The notes under the pieces are model-generated. The model worked only from the letters and a program-made list of their open reading frames with translations. It made no database searches and was not told the DNA's origin. Below, one piece after another: positions 48,728 to 56,583 of a stretch of 64,000 nucleotides of DNA (position 1 is the stretch's first letter; the number at the start of each line of letters is the position of its first letter). Made by a program: the position numbers and the translations under genes. This DNA is from JAVBTT01 sp031550325 (GTDB lineage: Bacteria > Bacillota > Clostridia > Oscillospirales > UBA929), in assembly GCA_031550325.1 (NCBI GenBank), contig JAVBOR010000013.1:28444-92443 (forward strand), in the 5' to 3' direction.

Positions 48728-50236
48728 TCACTTCTGCCGTCTGGTGTTCCTGGCGAACTGTGGCCGCGTCTTCATATTCCAGATCGGGGCGCGGAAGAGG
48801 ACGTCCTGCGCCATGTTGGATTTGAGCGTGGTAAGTCCGCTCATATAGTCGCAGCCGAAGGACTGCAGGGAAAGCAGGTGGATGCTGACCATGACCATGA
48901 CGAAAAAGTATCCGAACAGCCCGACGAACGCCGACATCAGCAGAGCTCCGGTTCTGATGAGCAGCCCCGCGCTGCTGAGCTTGGAAACCAGCATGCCGGT
49001 GATTCCGGTCAGGGCCACCACGATGAGGGTGGGCGCGCCGATGATCTTGGCCTCGATGGCGGCCTGACCCACCACAAGGCCGCCGACGATGCTGAGGGCC
49101 TGACCGATTTTGTTGGAGGAGCGGATGCCGGCCTCCCGCAGGACGTCAAAGACGACGAGCAGGCCGAGGCACTCCAGAATGACGGGAAACGGCGTGTGGG
49201 ACGAGGCCGCGGACAGCACGGCGATCAGCGAGTCCGGGATCATTTCCTGGTGGAACCCGACCAGCGAGACGTAAACGGCGGGAACGCTGATGGTAAGGAA
49301 AAACGCCAGAAACCGAACGAGTCTTCCCGCGCTGGAGTAATAAAAGTTGACATAGTAGTCGTCGGGCGCCTGAAAGTTCTCAATCAGCAGATACGGAACC
49401 GTCATCACCAGCGGACTGCCATCCACCACAACGCCCACACGGCCCTCCAGCAGCCGCGCGGCGACAATGTCGGGCTTTTCGGACGAGCCGGTTGTTTTAA
49501 ACGGGGACAGGCGGCTGTCCTTCACAAACTCCTCGAGGTAGTTTGTGCAAAGAACGCTGTCCGTTGAAATCTGGGACAGCCTGTTTCGGAGCTCCTTGAG
49601 TACGCTCTTGTCCACCAGAGAGTCCAGGTAGCACAGGCACACCCTGGTCTCGGTGCGCGTTCCCAGCCGGAGAAAGCTGAGCTTCAGATCGCTCGTCTGG
49701 AGCCTGCGCCGGATCAGGCTGAGGTTGACCATGAACGACTCGGTAAAGCCCTCGCGCGGGCCGCGCAGGCTTTTTTCGTTGTCGGGCTCTATGACGGCCC
49801 GGGTGGCATAGCCCTTAGAGCCGACAAGCAGCGCCTCCTGCGAGCCGTCGGTGAGGACGAGCGTGTCGCCGCACAAGACCGTGCTGACACAGGTTTTGAT
49901 ATCCTGAGAGCGCTTGACCTCGTTTCCGCTGACCAGTTTGGACTGAATATCGTCCAGCGTGGTTCCGGTGATATCCAGACGCTTGCGCTCAAACGAACAG
50001 ATGGGACGGATGACGGACAGCACAACCATCTGCGTGTTAATCATCCCGTCCACATAGACGGCGGCGCAGCGAATCTTTCCGTCCCGGCTTTCAAACTCCC
50101 GGATGATGACGGCGTCGTCGCCGGTAAAAATCGTGCGGATCATGCTCAGATTCTCCGCGAGGCTCTCCGACATGCGGAATGCGCTGTAGTCAACCATGCC
50201 TTCCAGGTTGGTCTGCGGCTGTTTTGAACCGGCCAC
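48728..50236 (-). CDS. gerAA: GerAA-type spore germination protein
   Basis: A 502-residue protein. A soluble N-terminal domain (1-290) has SLAENLSMIRTIFTGDDAVI, LCYLDSLVDKSVLKELRNRL and EGRVGVVVDGSPLVMTVPYL. The C-terminal membrane part has four to five spans (FLAFFLTISVPAVYVSLVGF, LLVVFDVLREAGIRSSNKIG, GGLVVGQAAIEAKIIGAPTL). GerAA forms the ion-conducting subunit of the germinant receptor. It is the first gene of gerAA-gerAC-orf69-gerAB, an order that differs from the A-B-C order of many operons. Confidence 0.94.
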   Translation of the reverse strand: MAGSKQPQTNLEGMVDYSAFRMSESLAENLSMIRTIFTGDDAVIIREFESRDGKIRCAAVYVDGMINTQMVVLSVIRPICSFERKRLDITGTTLDDIQSKLVSGNEVKRSQDIKTCVSTVLCGDTLVLTDGSQEALLVGSKGYATRAVIEPDNEKSLRGPREGFTESFMVNLSLIRRRLQTSDLKLSFLRLGTRTETRVCLCYLDSLVDKSVLKELRNRLSQISTDSVLCTNYLEEFVKDSRLSPFKTTGSSEKPDIVAARLLEGRVGVVVDGSPLVMTVPYLLIENFQAPDDYYVNFYYSSAGRLVRFLAFFLTISVPAVYVSLVGFHQEMIPDSLIAVLSAASSHTPFPVILECLGLLVVFDVLREAGIRSSNKIGQALSIVGGLVVGQAAIEAKIIGAPTLIVVALTGITGMLVSKLSSAGLLIRTGALLMSAFVGLFGYFFVMVMVSIHLLSLQSFGCDYMSGLTTLKSNMAQDVLFRAPIWNMKTRPQFARNTRRQK

Positions 50237-50387
50237 TTGATGCGCCCCCTTATCAATGCATGCCGATAGTATGCAGAAAACACGCGGAATTATACGAAAG
50301 ACATCGAATCGGGCCGCTGTTCAGGAGCCTACGGCGCATAAGCAAAACGGGAGAGGTGTCGCGTTTTTGCAAATGAGCGCAAAGAAA

Positions 50388-50456
50388 GGCTTTCCCGGAA
50401 TGAATCCGGGAAAGCCTCATAGACTGTCTAAGAACCTTTGGTTCTTTGACAAAGCG
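50388..50456 (-). repeat. dispersed modular palindromic repeat, copy 3 (short, inverted)
   Basis: GGCTTTCCCGGA-atgaa-TCCGGGAAAGCC (50388-50416) followed by GACTGT and AGAACC…GGTTCTTTGACAAAGCG (50430-50456). Here the third module is a perfect 12-bp stem. It lies between the copA stop and the gerAA start. Confidence 0.85.
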
Positions 50457-50488
50457 CGAAGGGTTACTGGGGCGGGACACGTTCTTGT

Positions 50489-50689
50489 TCAGCCGACAAC
50501 CTCGTATCCCGCGTCCTGGACGGCCTTGCGCAGAAGCGCGTCGTCCACGGAAGCCGAGGTCTCCACAGAGGTCGGCCCATCCAGACTGACGTCGGCGCGC
50601 GTGACGCCCGGAACATCCTCCAGGGCCTTTTTGACGGCATTTACGCAGTGCATGCAGTTCATGCCTTCGATGTGCAGCGTTTTGGTCAT
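50489..50689 (-). CDS. possible separately translated CopZ-like copper chaperone nested in copA
   Basis: Inside copA, AAAGGAG is followed nine bases later by an in-frame ATG at 50689. This would give a 66-residue protein MTKTLHIEGMNCMHCVNAVK…, exactly one HMA domain with the CxxC copper site and a natural start. The placement looks like a former copZ gene whose upstream stop has been lost. Both the long and the short product may be made. A precedent exists in Escherichia coli copA, which yields a short chaperone by frameshifting. Confidence 0.5.
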   Translation of the reverse strand: MTKTLHIEGMNCMHCVNAVKKALEDVPGVTRADVSLDGPTSVETSASVDDALLRKAVQDAGYEVVG

Positions 50690-52975
50690 GGGGAGCATCT
50701 CCTTTGATTTATGCCGCGGCTTTGGCGCAAAAAAGCGCAGACGCAGCGCATTGAGGACTACGGTGACCGAACTGAGACTCATGGCGGCGGCGGCGACCAT
50801 GGGATTGAGCAAAATGCCGCCCGACAGGTAAAACACCCCGGCCGCCACCGGAATGCAGACGATATTGTAAAAAAACGCCCAGAACAGGTTTTGCTTGATG
50901 TTGCGCATGACCGCGCGGCTGAGCTCAATGGCCGTGGCCACGTCGGCAAGGTCGCTCTTGATCAGCACGATATCGGCGGCCTCTATGGCGATGTCGGTTC
51001 CGGCGCCGATGGCGATGCCGACATCGGCGCGCGTCAGCGCGGGCGCGTCGTTGATGCCGTCCCCTACCATGGCCACCTTTTTATGGACCTGCTGCAGCGC
51101 GCGCACCTGCCGCTCCTTATCCTGGGGCAGCACATCGGCCACAAACGCATCGATCCCCACCTGCGCCGCAATAGCCTTGGCGGTCACGGCGTTGTCCCCG
51201 GTCAGCATGACAACGTCGAGGCCCATTTGGAAAAGGCGCGCGACGGCCGCCTTGCTTGAGTTTTTTGGCGCGTCGGCCACGGCGATGACGCCCAGAAGCG
51301 TGTCGCCGCGCGCGACAAACAGCGGCGTTTTGCCCCCCGCAGCCAGCTCGGCAGCCCGCGCGTCAAAGCCGTCAAGAGAGAGGCCGGAGAGCAGCTTTTT
51401 GTTGCCCGTGCGGCAAAGCTGGCCGTCCAAAACTCCCTGAATGCCCTGGCCGGGGATCTGGCGGTAGTCAGCCACGGCGCTCAGCGTTAGGCCCTCGGCA
51501 TCGGCCATCGCGAGGATGGGGCCGCCGAGCGGATGGCCGGACAGCTTTTCAAGCGACGCGGCGACCAACAGCAGCGCCGAGGCCGGTACGCCGTGGGGAA
51601 GCAGATCGGTCACAGCGGGCTTCCCCTCGGTGACGGTGCCGGTCTTGTCCAGTACCACGGTGTCCACGCCGCCCGCGACCTCGAGCGACTCGGCTGACTT
51701 GATCAAAATGCCGTTGGCTGCCCCGCGGCCCGTACCCACCATAATGGCCGTGGGCGTCGCCAGCCCAAGCGCGCAGGGGCAGGAAATGACAAGCACCGAA
51801 ATGGCCACAGAGAGCGAAAACGCCAGCCCGTAGCCCAAAAGCATCCACACGGCAAACGTGGTCAGCGCAATCAGGATAACCGTCGGGACAAAAATGCCGC
51901 TGATTTTATCGGCGAGTCTGGCAATCGGCGCCTTGGAGGACGTGGCGTCCTCGACCAGCCTGATGATGCCCGAGAGCGTGGTGTTCTCCCCAACGGCCGT
52001 GGCCTTAAAGACCAGGTAGCCCGATGAGACAGCGGTGCCTGCGATGACGCGGTCGCCCGGGTTCTTGTCCACAGGCAGGCTCTCGCCCGAGATGGCTGCC
52101 TCGTCAATCGAGGCGTACCCCTCCAAAACAAGACCGTCGACCGGGACGGCGCCTCCGGCGCGGACAACCAGCGCTTCGCCCAGCTGCACGTCGTCAACGG
52201 GTATTTCGGCTTCGGCACCGCCGCGCAGGACAAAGGCAGTCTTCGGCGCGAGATCCATGAGCTTTGATAGCGCGTCCGAGGTGCGGCTCTTGGCGCGCGT
52301 TTCAAAGTATTTTCCCAGGGTGATCAGCGTGAGGATCATAGCAGCCGACTCAAAGTAAAGGTTCATCGAATACTCGTGGACGAGCGCCATGTCGCCGTGG
52401 CCGAGGCCGTAAGCCATGCAAATAAGCGCGAAAACGCCGTAAAGTGTCGCGGCCGAGCTTCCCATGGCGATCAGGGCGTCCATGTTTGGCGCAAGTTTTA
52501 CAAGGCCGCGAAAGCCATGCCGAAAGTACGCTTGATTGGCAAACAGTACGGGAAGCAGCAGCAAAAACTGCGTCAGCGCCGCGATCACCGCGTTGTCCAT
52601 GCCGGTAAGCAGACCGGGAAGCGGCCAGGAGAACATCCCGCCCATCGCTAAATAAAACAGCGGCACCGTAAATAGGGCCGAAACAATCAGCCGCGTCCGA
52701 AACCCTTTCAGGGCCTGCCGGGCGGGGTTTGCGGACTCGGTCAAAACGGCCTTTTCCGCGCCGCCTTTTAAAGAGGCACCGTAGCCAAGCGCTTCGACGG
52801 CGCGGATGATTTCGCCGCGCTTAAGCGCCTGACCGTCAAAGCTGACGGTCATGAGACCGGTCAGCAGGTTGACGCTGACGGCACTGACTCCCGGGAGCCG
52901 GGAAACGCCCTTTTCAACGCGCGCCGAACAGGCCGAGCACGTCATCCCCGTGACGGCAAAACTCGCCTTTTCCAT
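50489..52975 (-). CDS. copA: copper-translocating P-type ATPase with C-terminal CopZ-like domain
   Basis: An 828-residue P1B-ATPase. The N-terminal HMA domain (1-70) has GMTCSACSARVEKG. Eight spans. The ion site is VISCPCALGLATPTA, phosphorylation site VVLDKTGTVTEGKP, HP motif SGHPLGG, and hinge VGDGINDAPALTRADVGIAIG. After the last spans the chain continues into a second HMA domain, about 763-828, with GMNCMHCVNAVKKAL. This tail is CopZ-like and begins at a methionine with its own ribosome site (see the nested feature). It exports Cu(I). AGGAGGGGG precedes the ATG. Confidence 0.95.
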   Translation of the reverse strand: MEKASFAVTGMTCSACSARVEKGVSRLPGVSAVSVNLLTGLMTVSFDGQALKRGEIIRAVEALGYGASLKGGAEKAVLTESANPARQALKGFRTRLIVSALFTVPLFYLAMGGMFSWPLPGLLTGMDNAVIAALTQFLLLLPVLFANQAYFRHGFRGLVKLAPNMDALIAMGSSAATLYGVFALICMAYGLGHGDMALVHEYSMNLYFESAAMILTLITLGKYFETRAKSRTSDALSKLMDLAPKTAFVLRGGAEAEIPVDDVQLGEALVVRAGGAVPVDGLVLEGYASIDEAAISGESLPVDKNPGDRVIAGTAVSSGYLVFKATAVGENTTLSGIIRLVEDATSSKAPIARLADKISGIFVPTVILIALTTFAVWMLLGYGLAFSLSVAISVLVISCPCALGLATPTAIMVGTGRGAANGILIKSAESLEVAGGVDTVVLDKTGTVTEGKPAVTDLLPHGVPASALLLVAASLEKLSGHPLGGPILAMADAEGLTLSAVADYRQIPGQGIQGVLDGQLCRTGNKKLLSGLSLDGFDARAAELAAGGKTPLFVARGDTLLGVIAVADAPKNSSKAAVARLFQMGLDVVMLTGDNAVTAKAIAAQVGIDAFVADVLPQDKERQVRALQQVHKKVAMVGDGINDAPALTRADVGIAIGAGTDIAIEAADIVLIKSDLADVATAIELSRAVMRNIKQNLFWAFFYNIVCIPVAAGVFYLSGGILLNPMVAAAAMSLSSVTVVLNALRLRFFAPKPRHKSKEMLPMTKTLHIEGMNCMHCVNAVKKALEDVPGVTRADVSLDGPTSVETSASVDDALLRKAVQDAGYEVVG

Positions 52976-53096
52976 GAGCGCTCCCCCTCCTTCCGCGCCG
53001 GCGGCCTTCGGCCGCCTGACCCCATTATATCCACATCGCGAGTTTTTTCAAGTCCTTCCGGGCGTGGCGCGTCCGGCTTTTCCGCGCCATGTCCGC

Positions 53097-53124
53097 TTGA
53101 CTTTTTCAAATATATTGATATAAT
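53097..53124 (+). promoter_or_regulatory. promoter of the DUF2087 gene
   Basis: TTGACT (53097-53102), 16-base spacer, TATAAT (53119-53124), in an AT-rich patch. Confidence 0.75.
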
Positions 53125-53159
53125 GTTTATAATATTGTTTTATTTCAGGAGGATTGTTT

Positions 53160-53906
53160 ATGAATAAAGAAATTCAGAGCCTGACGGTCGAGGAACTAAA
53201 AAACGGCTTTGTGTTTGAGGAAAAGCGCTGTGCGTATGTCTGTTTGTTCTGCGGCACCGTGTTTGAACGCGGCGTGGTGTTCAAGCAGGGCGGGCGTCTG
53301 GTGGACGCGCAAAAGGCAGCCTGCTTGCATATCCGTGAGGCGCACGACTCGGTTTTTGCCGCACTGCTGCGCGAGGGCAAAAAAAATACCGGATTGACCG
53401 AGGTGCAATCCGACATGCTGTTGGGCTTCTTTGGCGGCGTGTCCGACGGGGAGCTCGCCAGAGGAGCTGGAATCTCGCCGTCAACCGTCCGGTTTCAGCG
53501 GTTCAGCTTTCGTGAAAAGGCCAGGCAGGCCAGGGTGATTCTTGCCCTGGAGGGACTCCTGGAGCACAGACTGGCGTGCGACGAGGCGCCCGAGGTTCAC
53601 CCGAACGCGACCATGGTGGATGAGCGCTATATGACCACGGGCACCGAATCGGAAAGGATCGCGGGGAACTTCTTTGTGTCGCTCGATCCTCCGGTACTCA
53701 AGACGCTCTCTTCCAAGGAAAAAAACAAACTCGTGATCCTGAAGATCATCGCCGGGCAGTTTGAGCCGGGAAAGCACTACACGGAGAAGCAGGTCAACGA
53801 CATCCTCAGGCCAATTTACGGGGACTACGTCTCCATCCGCCGGTATCTGATCGAATACGGGTTCATGGACAGGACGGCCGACGGGCAGGCATACTGGCTG
53901 AAGTAA
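53160..53906 (+). CDS. DUF2087 regulator with N-terminal Cys-containing domain
   Basis: A 248-residue protein from ATG 53160 behind AGGAGG. The N-terminal part has C24-x3-C28-x2-C31 and later CLHIREAHD, a possible zinc finger. A central helix-turn-helix (about 80-118) reads LLGFFGGVSDGELARGAGIS, then PSTVRFQRF. The C-terminal DUF2087 domain (about 175-248) has LKTLSSKEKNKLVILKIIAG and EKQVNDILRPIYGDYVSIRR, a winged-helix-like unit. It is probably a transcription factor, with target unknown. It stands alone under its own promoter. Confidence 0.88.
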   Translation: MNKEIQSLTVEELKNGFVFEEKRCAYVCLFCGTVFERGVVFKQGGRLVDAQKAACLHIREAHDSVFAALLREGKKNTGLTEVQSDMLLGFFGGVSDGELARGAGISPSTVRFQRFSFREKARQARVILALEGLLEHRLACDEAPEVHPNATMVDERYMTTGTESERIAGNFFVSLDPPVLKTLSSKEKNKLVILKIIAGQFEPGKHYTEKQVNDILRPIYGDYVSIRRYLIEYGFMDRTADGQAYWLK

Positions 53907-53915
53907 GCGCCTTGG

Positions 53916-54161
53916 CTAACGCCGCGTCCGCACCGCGGTGATTTTGTCGGCGGCAACGCACAGGAAGGCCGGCGACCGGCTTCTTGAGCCGTTGGGGCAG
54001 ACAAGCGTGAGCGCCTGCGGGTCGGCCCTCAGCAAAACTCCGCAAAACGGCGGCGCACCTGACGCCGTGTACACGCTTATCATTTGTCCGACCTTGTCGG
54101 CAAATGGCGACGCCCTGCCGCGGCCGCTGAGCGGATCCGCGTAGTTTTGAACCATCAGCAC
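53916..54161 (-). CDS. 81-residue protein with Sm/SH3-like strand pattern
   Basis: GTG 54161 has AGGAGG (54170-54175) eight bases upstream. The body reads GQMISVYTASGAPPFCGVLL, then RADPQALTLV, and ends AFLCVAADKITAV. These segments align with the divergent 157-residue protein (GRVCTVFTTAG, GFTGLVANV, TIPIDQITCV), so the two share a small beta-barrel-like fold. Function unknown. It converges with the DUF2087 gene with a 9-base gap. Confidence 0.65.
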   Translation of the reverse strand: MLMVQNYADPLSGRGRASPFADKVGQMISVYTASGAPPFCGVLLRADPQALTLVCPNGSRSRSPAFLCVAADKITAVRTRR

Positions 54162-54272
54162 CGCGCGCGCCTCCTTTTTTTCAAATCGGGCCACTGGCAA
54201 CGCTCTCTGTTCAGCATATGATGAGAGTGTGGCGTTCGTTACGCCCTTTAGAGTTGAAAGGAGACAGAATAC

Positions 54273-54746
54273 ATGGCAGATTGGTACGATTGCCGCGAGG
54301 AAAACTCGGTCAGGCGTACGCTGCGCAGGAATGTTGGCAGAGTCTGTACGGTGTTTACCACGGCTGGCGGCTGCGCCGGCGGGGGGTTTACCGGCCTCGT
54401 GGCCAACGTGAATGACGACAGCTGTAAAGTAATCACCGCGCTCCCGGCCGCAGATGAGCTCCGGCCGTTCGGCCCCGTGAACGGCTGCGGCTGCGGACGC
54501 GGAGACGGAGGCTGCGGCTGCGGACGCGGAGACGGAGGCTGCGGTTGCGGGCGCGGCGACAGAGGCTGCGGAGGCAGAAGCTGTGGCTGCGGAAACGGAA
54601 ACAGAGGCTGCGGGCGCGGAAGCAGGGGCTGCGGCTGCGGAAACAGAGGCAGCGACTGCGGCGGCAGAAGCCGCGGGGATGTGCTGGGCACCTCCTGCAC
54701 CATTCCGATCGATCAGATCACTTGTGTGGCGACCCCTGAGATATAA
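54273..54746 (+). CDS. Cys/Gly/Arg-repeat protein on a split Sm-like module (spore-associated type)
   Basis: A 157-residue protein from ATG 54273 behind AAAGGAG. Residues 21-57 form the first strand set (VGRVCTVFTTAGG, GFTGLVANVNDDSCKVIT). Residues 71-131 are a low-complexity insert of repeats such as GCGCGRGDGG and RGCGCGN. Residues 138-157 give the closing strand (LGTSCTIPIDQITCVATPEI). Proteins with this front and back are, to my recollection, common in spore-forming Clostridia and of unknown role. The Cys-rich insert could cross-link or bind metal. It is divergent from the 81-residue relative. Confidence 0.75.
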   Translation: MADWYDCREENSVRRTLRRNVGRVCTVFTTAGGCAGGGFTGLVANVNDDSCKVITALPAADELRPFGPVNGCGCGRGDGGCGCGRGDGGCGCGRGDRGCGGRSCGCGNGNRGCGRGSRGCGCGNRGSDCGGRSRGDVLGTSCTIPIDQITCVATPEI

Positions 54747-54785
54747 CGCGCGAGCTCTGCCCAAAGCCGTCGCTGCTCTTCGTTT

Positions 54786-55215
54786 TGTCAAAGAACCAAT
54801 GGTTCTTTGACAGTCTCAGGGCGTTCCCGGAGTAAATCCGGGAACGCCCTGAGACTGTAGACAAACCTTCGATTTGTCTGCAAACGGGAGCAGGAACGCG
54901 TCTTTGTGAAGACGCGCATTGGGTGGCTTTCCCGGAGTGAATCCGTGAAAGCGTAGTGGTTCTAATATTTTTCGCCTGTCAAGCCTCATTCGTCCTCGCG
55001 GGCGGTCGTCCTTCGCCTTGCGGCTTTTGAACCGGTCGCCCCTTTGGGGCGCGTGCGCTTCAAAACGCCTCCAGGCTCCAGGCCTACCTGCTCGGGCGCT
55101 CGGCTCTTCTTATTTCAGTCCAGCAGGGACCCGCCGCCTTCGGCGTCAGGCTCAATGGGAAAGCCGAAAAAGGACGAGGACACCTGCGCGCTGTAACGTC
55201 AGGGCCTGCAAGGCG
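54786..55215 (+). repeat. dispersed modular palindromic repeat, copy 4 (long form)
   Basis: Modules in order: TGTCAAAGAACC/GGTTCTTTGACA (54786-54812); a perfect 21-bp stem 54811-54831 with 54837-54857, enclosing the TTCCCGGA-gtaaa-TCCGGGAA core; AGACAAA/TTTGTCT (54859-54879); CGCGTCTT/AAGACGCG (54897-54916); GCTTTCCCGGA/TCCGTGAAAGC (54926-54952); then about 140 bases absent from copy 1, and the CAGTCCAGCA / GGCGTCAGGCTC tail shared with copy 1. No credible ORF. Confidence 0.85.
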
Positions 55216-55316
55216 GCGCTTTGATTCGGATTATATCATCTTATCATTTGTCCGGCCCGAAGACAAGCAGCGCCACGCGTCGGAAGCAAACTGTCGGCGT
55301 TTCACCCAAAAAACGC

Positions 55317-55344
55317 TTGACAAAATTCGGATCGGTTGTATACT
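55317..55344 (+). promoter_or_regulatory. promoter of the ROK-GH4-BadF operon
   Basis: TTGACA (55317-55322), 16-base spacer, TATACT (55339-55344). The operator lies just downstream. Confidence 0.85.
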
Positions 55345-55357
55345 ATACTTATAAGAA

Positions 55358-55374
55358 TTAATTAACTTAATTAA
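55358..55374. promoter_or_regulatory. palindromic operator, copy 1
   Basis: TTAATTAACTTAATTAA, a 17-base palindrome perfect except for its centre, 13 bases after the -10. A near-identical site is upstream of the 1507-residue gene. The ROK regulator encoded just downstream is the likely ligand. Confidence 0.75.
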
Positions 55375-55397
55375 ATATTTTGAGGGAGGCCGTCACC

Positions 55398-56552
55398 ATG
55401 GCTGCCTACATCTCGTCTCACCTGAAGGATATGAACAGGAAAAAGGTTTTTGAAATCTTTCTCCGCGAAAAAGTGATTTCCCGCACCCAAGTTGGCCAGC
55501 TGACCGGAATCAGCATGCCCACGGTGCTGAAAATATTCAGTTATTTTGAGGAAAAGGGCCTGATTGCCTGCGCCGGGGAGAGTCCGTCGGCCCTGGGACG
55601 AAAGGCCCAGCTGTACCGCCTTAACGCCGAATCGTGTCTGGCGGTCGGCGTGGAGATTGAGGGGGACTATGTCAACGTCGGCATCGTCGACCTTGACGGC
55701 AAGACGATCGCCCTGCGCCAGGAGCGTGCGGCGGACGCCTTCCCCGAGCTGCTGACCGGGCAGGTCCGCCGCATGATTCACGATGTGCGCGAGAGCTGCA
55801 GCGCAAAAAACTGTATCGGCGTCGGCATCGCGCTGCCGGGCATTGTCAATGCCGGCGCGCGGATTATCTCCGACGCGCCCCATATCGGCGTTTTTGAGCC
55901 GACGCCCTTCGGCCCGGCAGTTCAGGCGCTGCGCTGCGCCATCAACCTGCCGGTTGACGTGGACAACGACGTCAACGCCGCGGCCTACGCCGAATACACG
56001 CTGCGCCGCGAGCAGATTGACAACCTGGTCTACATCTCCTATGGCAGTGGCCTGGGCGCCGGCCTTGTGCTGGACGGCAGGGTCCGCAAAGGCCCGCGAT
56101 ACTCCGCCGGAGAGATCGGACAAATGATTTTTGACGAAACGTACACGGCGCACGCGCGGTCGCAGGGCTGGCTGGAGAGCAAGATCTGCTTAAGCGCGCT
56201 GGCGCGCGACTGGGGCTTTGCCGCCGATGACGCCGCGCGCCTGAGCATCGCCGCCACATCGCCGATGCTGCAGTACGCCGCCAATTTGCTGGCCATGTGC
56301 ATGGTGAACATTGTGGTTCAGCTCGACATCCCAACGGTCATTCTGGGAGGGATCGCCTCCCGGCTGCTCGGGCCGGAGTTTGTCGGGGCCGTGCGCGCCT
56401 GCTTTGCGCGCATGCATGAATTTCCCGTGGAGATCTTTCCCCAGACGCTGGAAAACCCCTCTGTCGTTGGGATGGCGCTCCAGGTGTTTCAAAGCCGCGC
56501 TCTGGATATGCTGTCGGAGGACGAGGGCTTGGAGGAAGTTTTGGAAAGCTGA
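55398..56552 (+). CDS. ROK-family transcriptional repressor
   Basis: A 384-residue protein from ATG 55398, GGGAGG upstream. N-terminal winged helix-turn-helix (about 12-60): KVISRTQVGQLTGISMPTVL. ROK domain (about 75-365): VGVEIEGDYVNVGIVDLDGK, IGVGIALPGIVNAG, VDNDVNAAAYAEYTL and SYGSGLGAGLVLDGRVRKG, GEIGQM. The Cys zinc-cluster of ROK sugar kinases (CxCGxxGC) is missing, which fits a repressor. It probably binds the palindrome at 55358 and releases it on binding a sugar or sugar phosphate. It is the first gene of the operon, 31 bases before the GH4 gene. Confidence 0.92.
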   Translation: MAAYISSHLKDMNRKKVFEIFLREKVISRTQVGQLTGISMPTVLKIFSYFEEKGLIACAGESPSALGRKAQLYRLNAESCLAVGVEIEGDYVNVGIVDLDGKTIALRQERAADAFPELLTGQVRRMIHDVRESCSAKNCIGVGIALPGIVNAGARIISDAPHIGVFEPTPFGPAVQALRCAINLPVDVDNDVNAAAYAEYTLRREQIDNLVYISYGSGLGAGLVLDGRVRKGPRYSAGEIGQMIFDETYTAHARSQGWLESKICLSALARDWGFAADDAARLSIAATSPMLQYAANLLAMCMVNIVVQLDIPTVILGGIASRLLGPEFVGAVRACFARMHEFPVEIFPQTLENPSVVGMALQVFQSRALDMLSEDEGLEEVLES

Positions 56553-56583
56553 CGGTACGGCAATGCTATTTGAGGAGGAAATT

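Noticed and set aside
55018..55224. A 68-residue plus-strand frame in the 54.8 kb repeat
   Set aside because: No ribosome site, and it is within the repeat's interior and tail.
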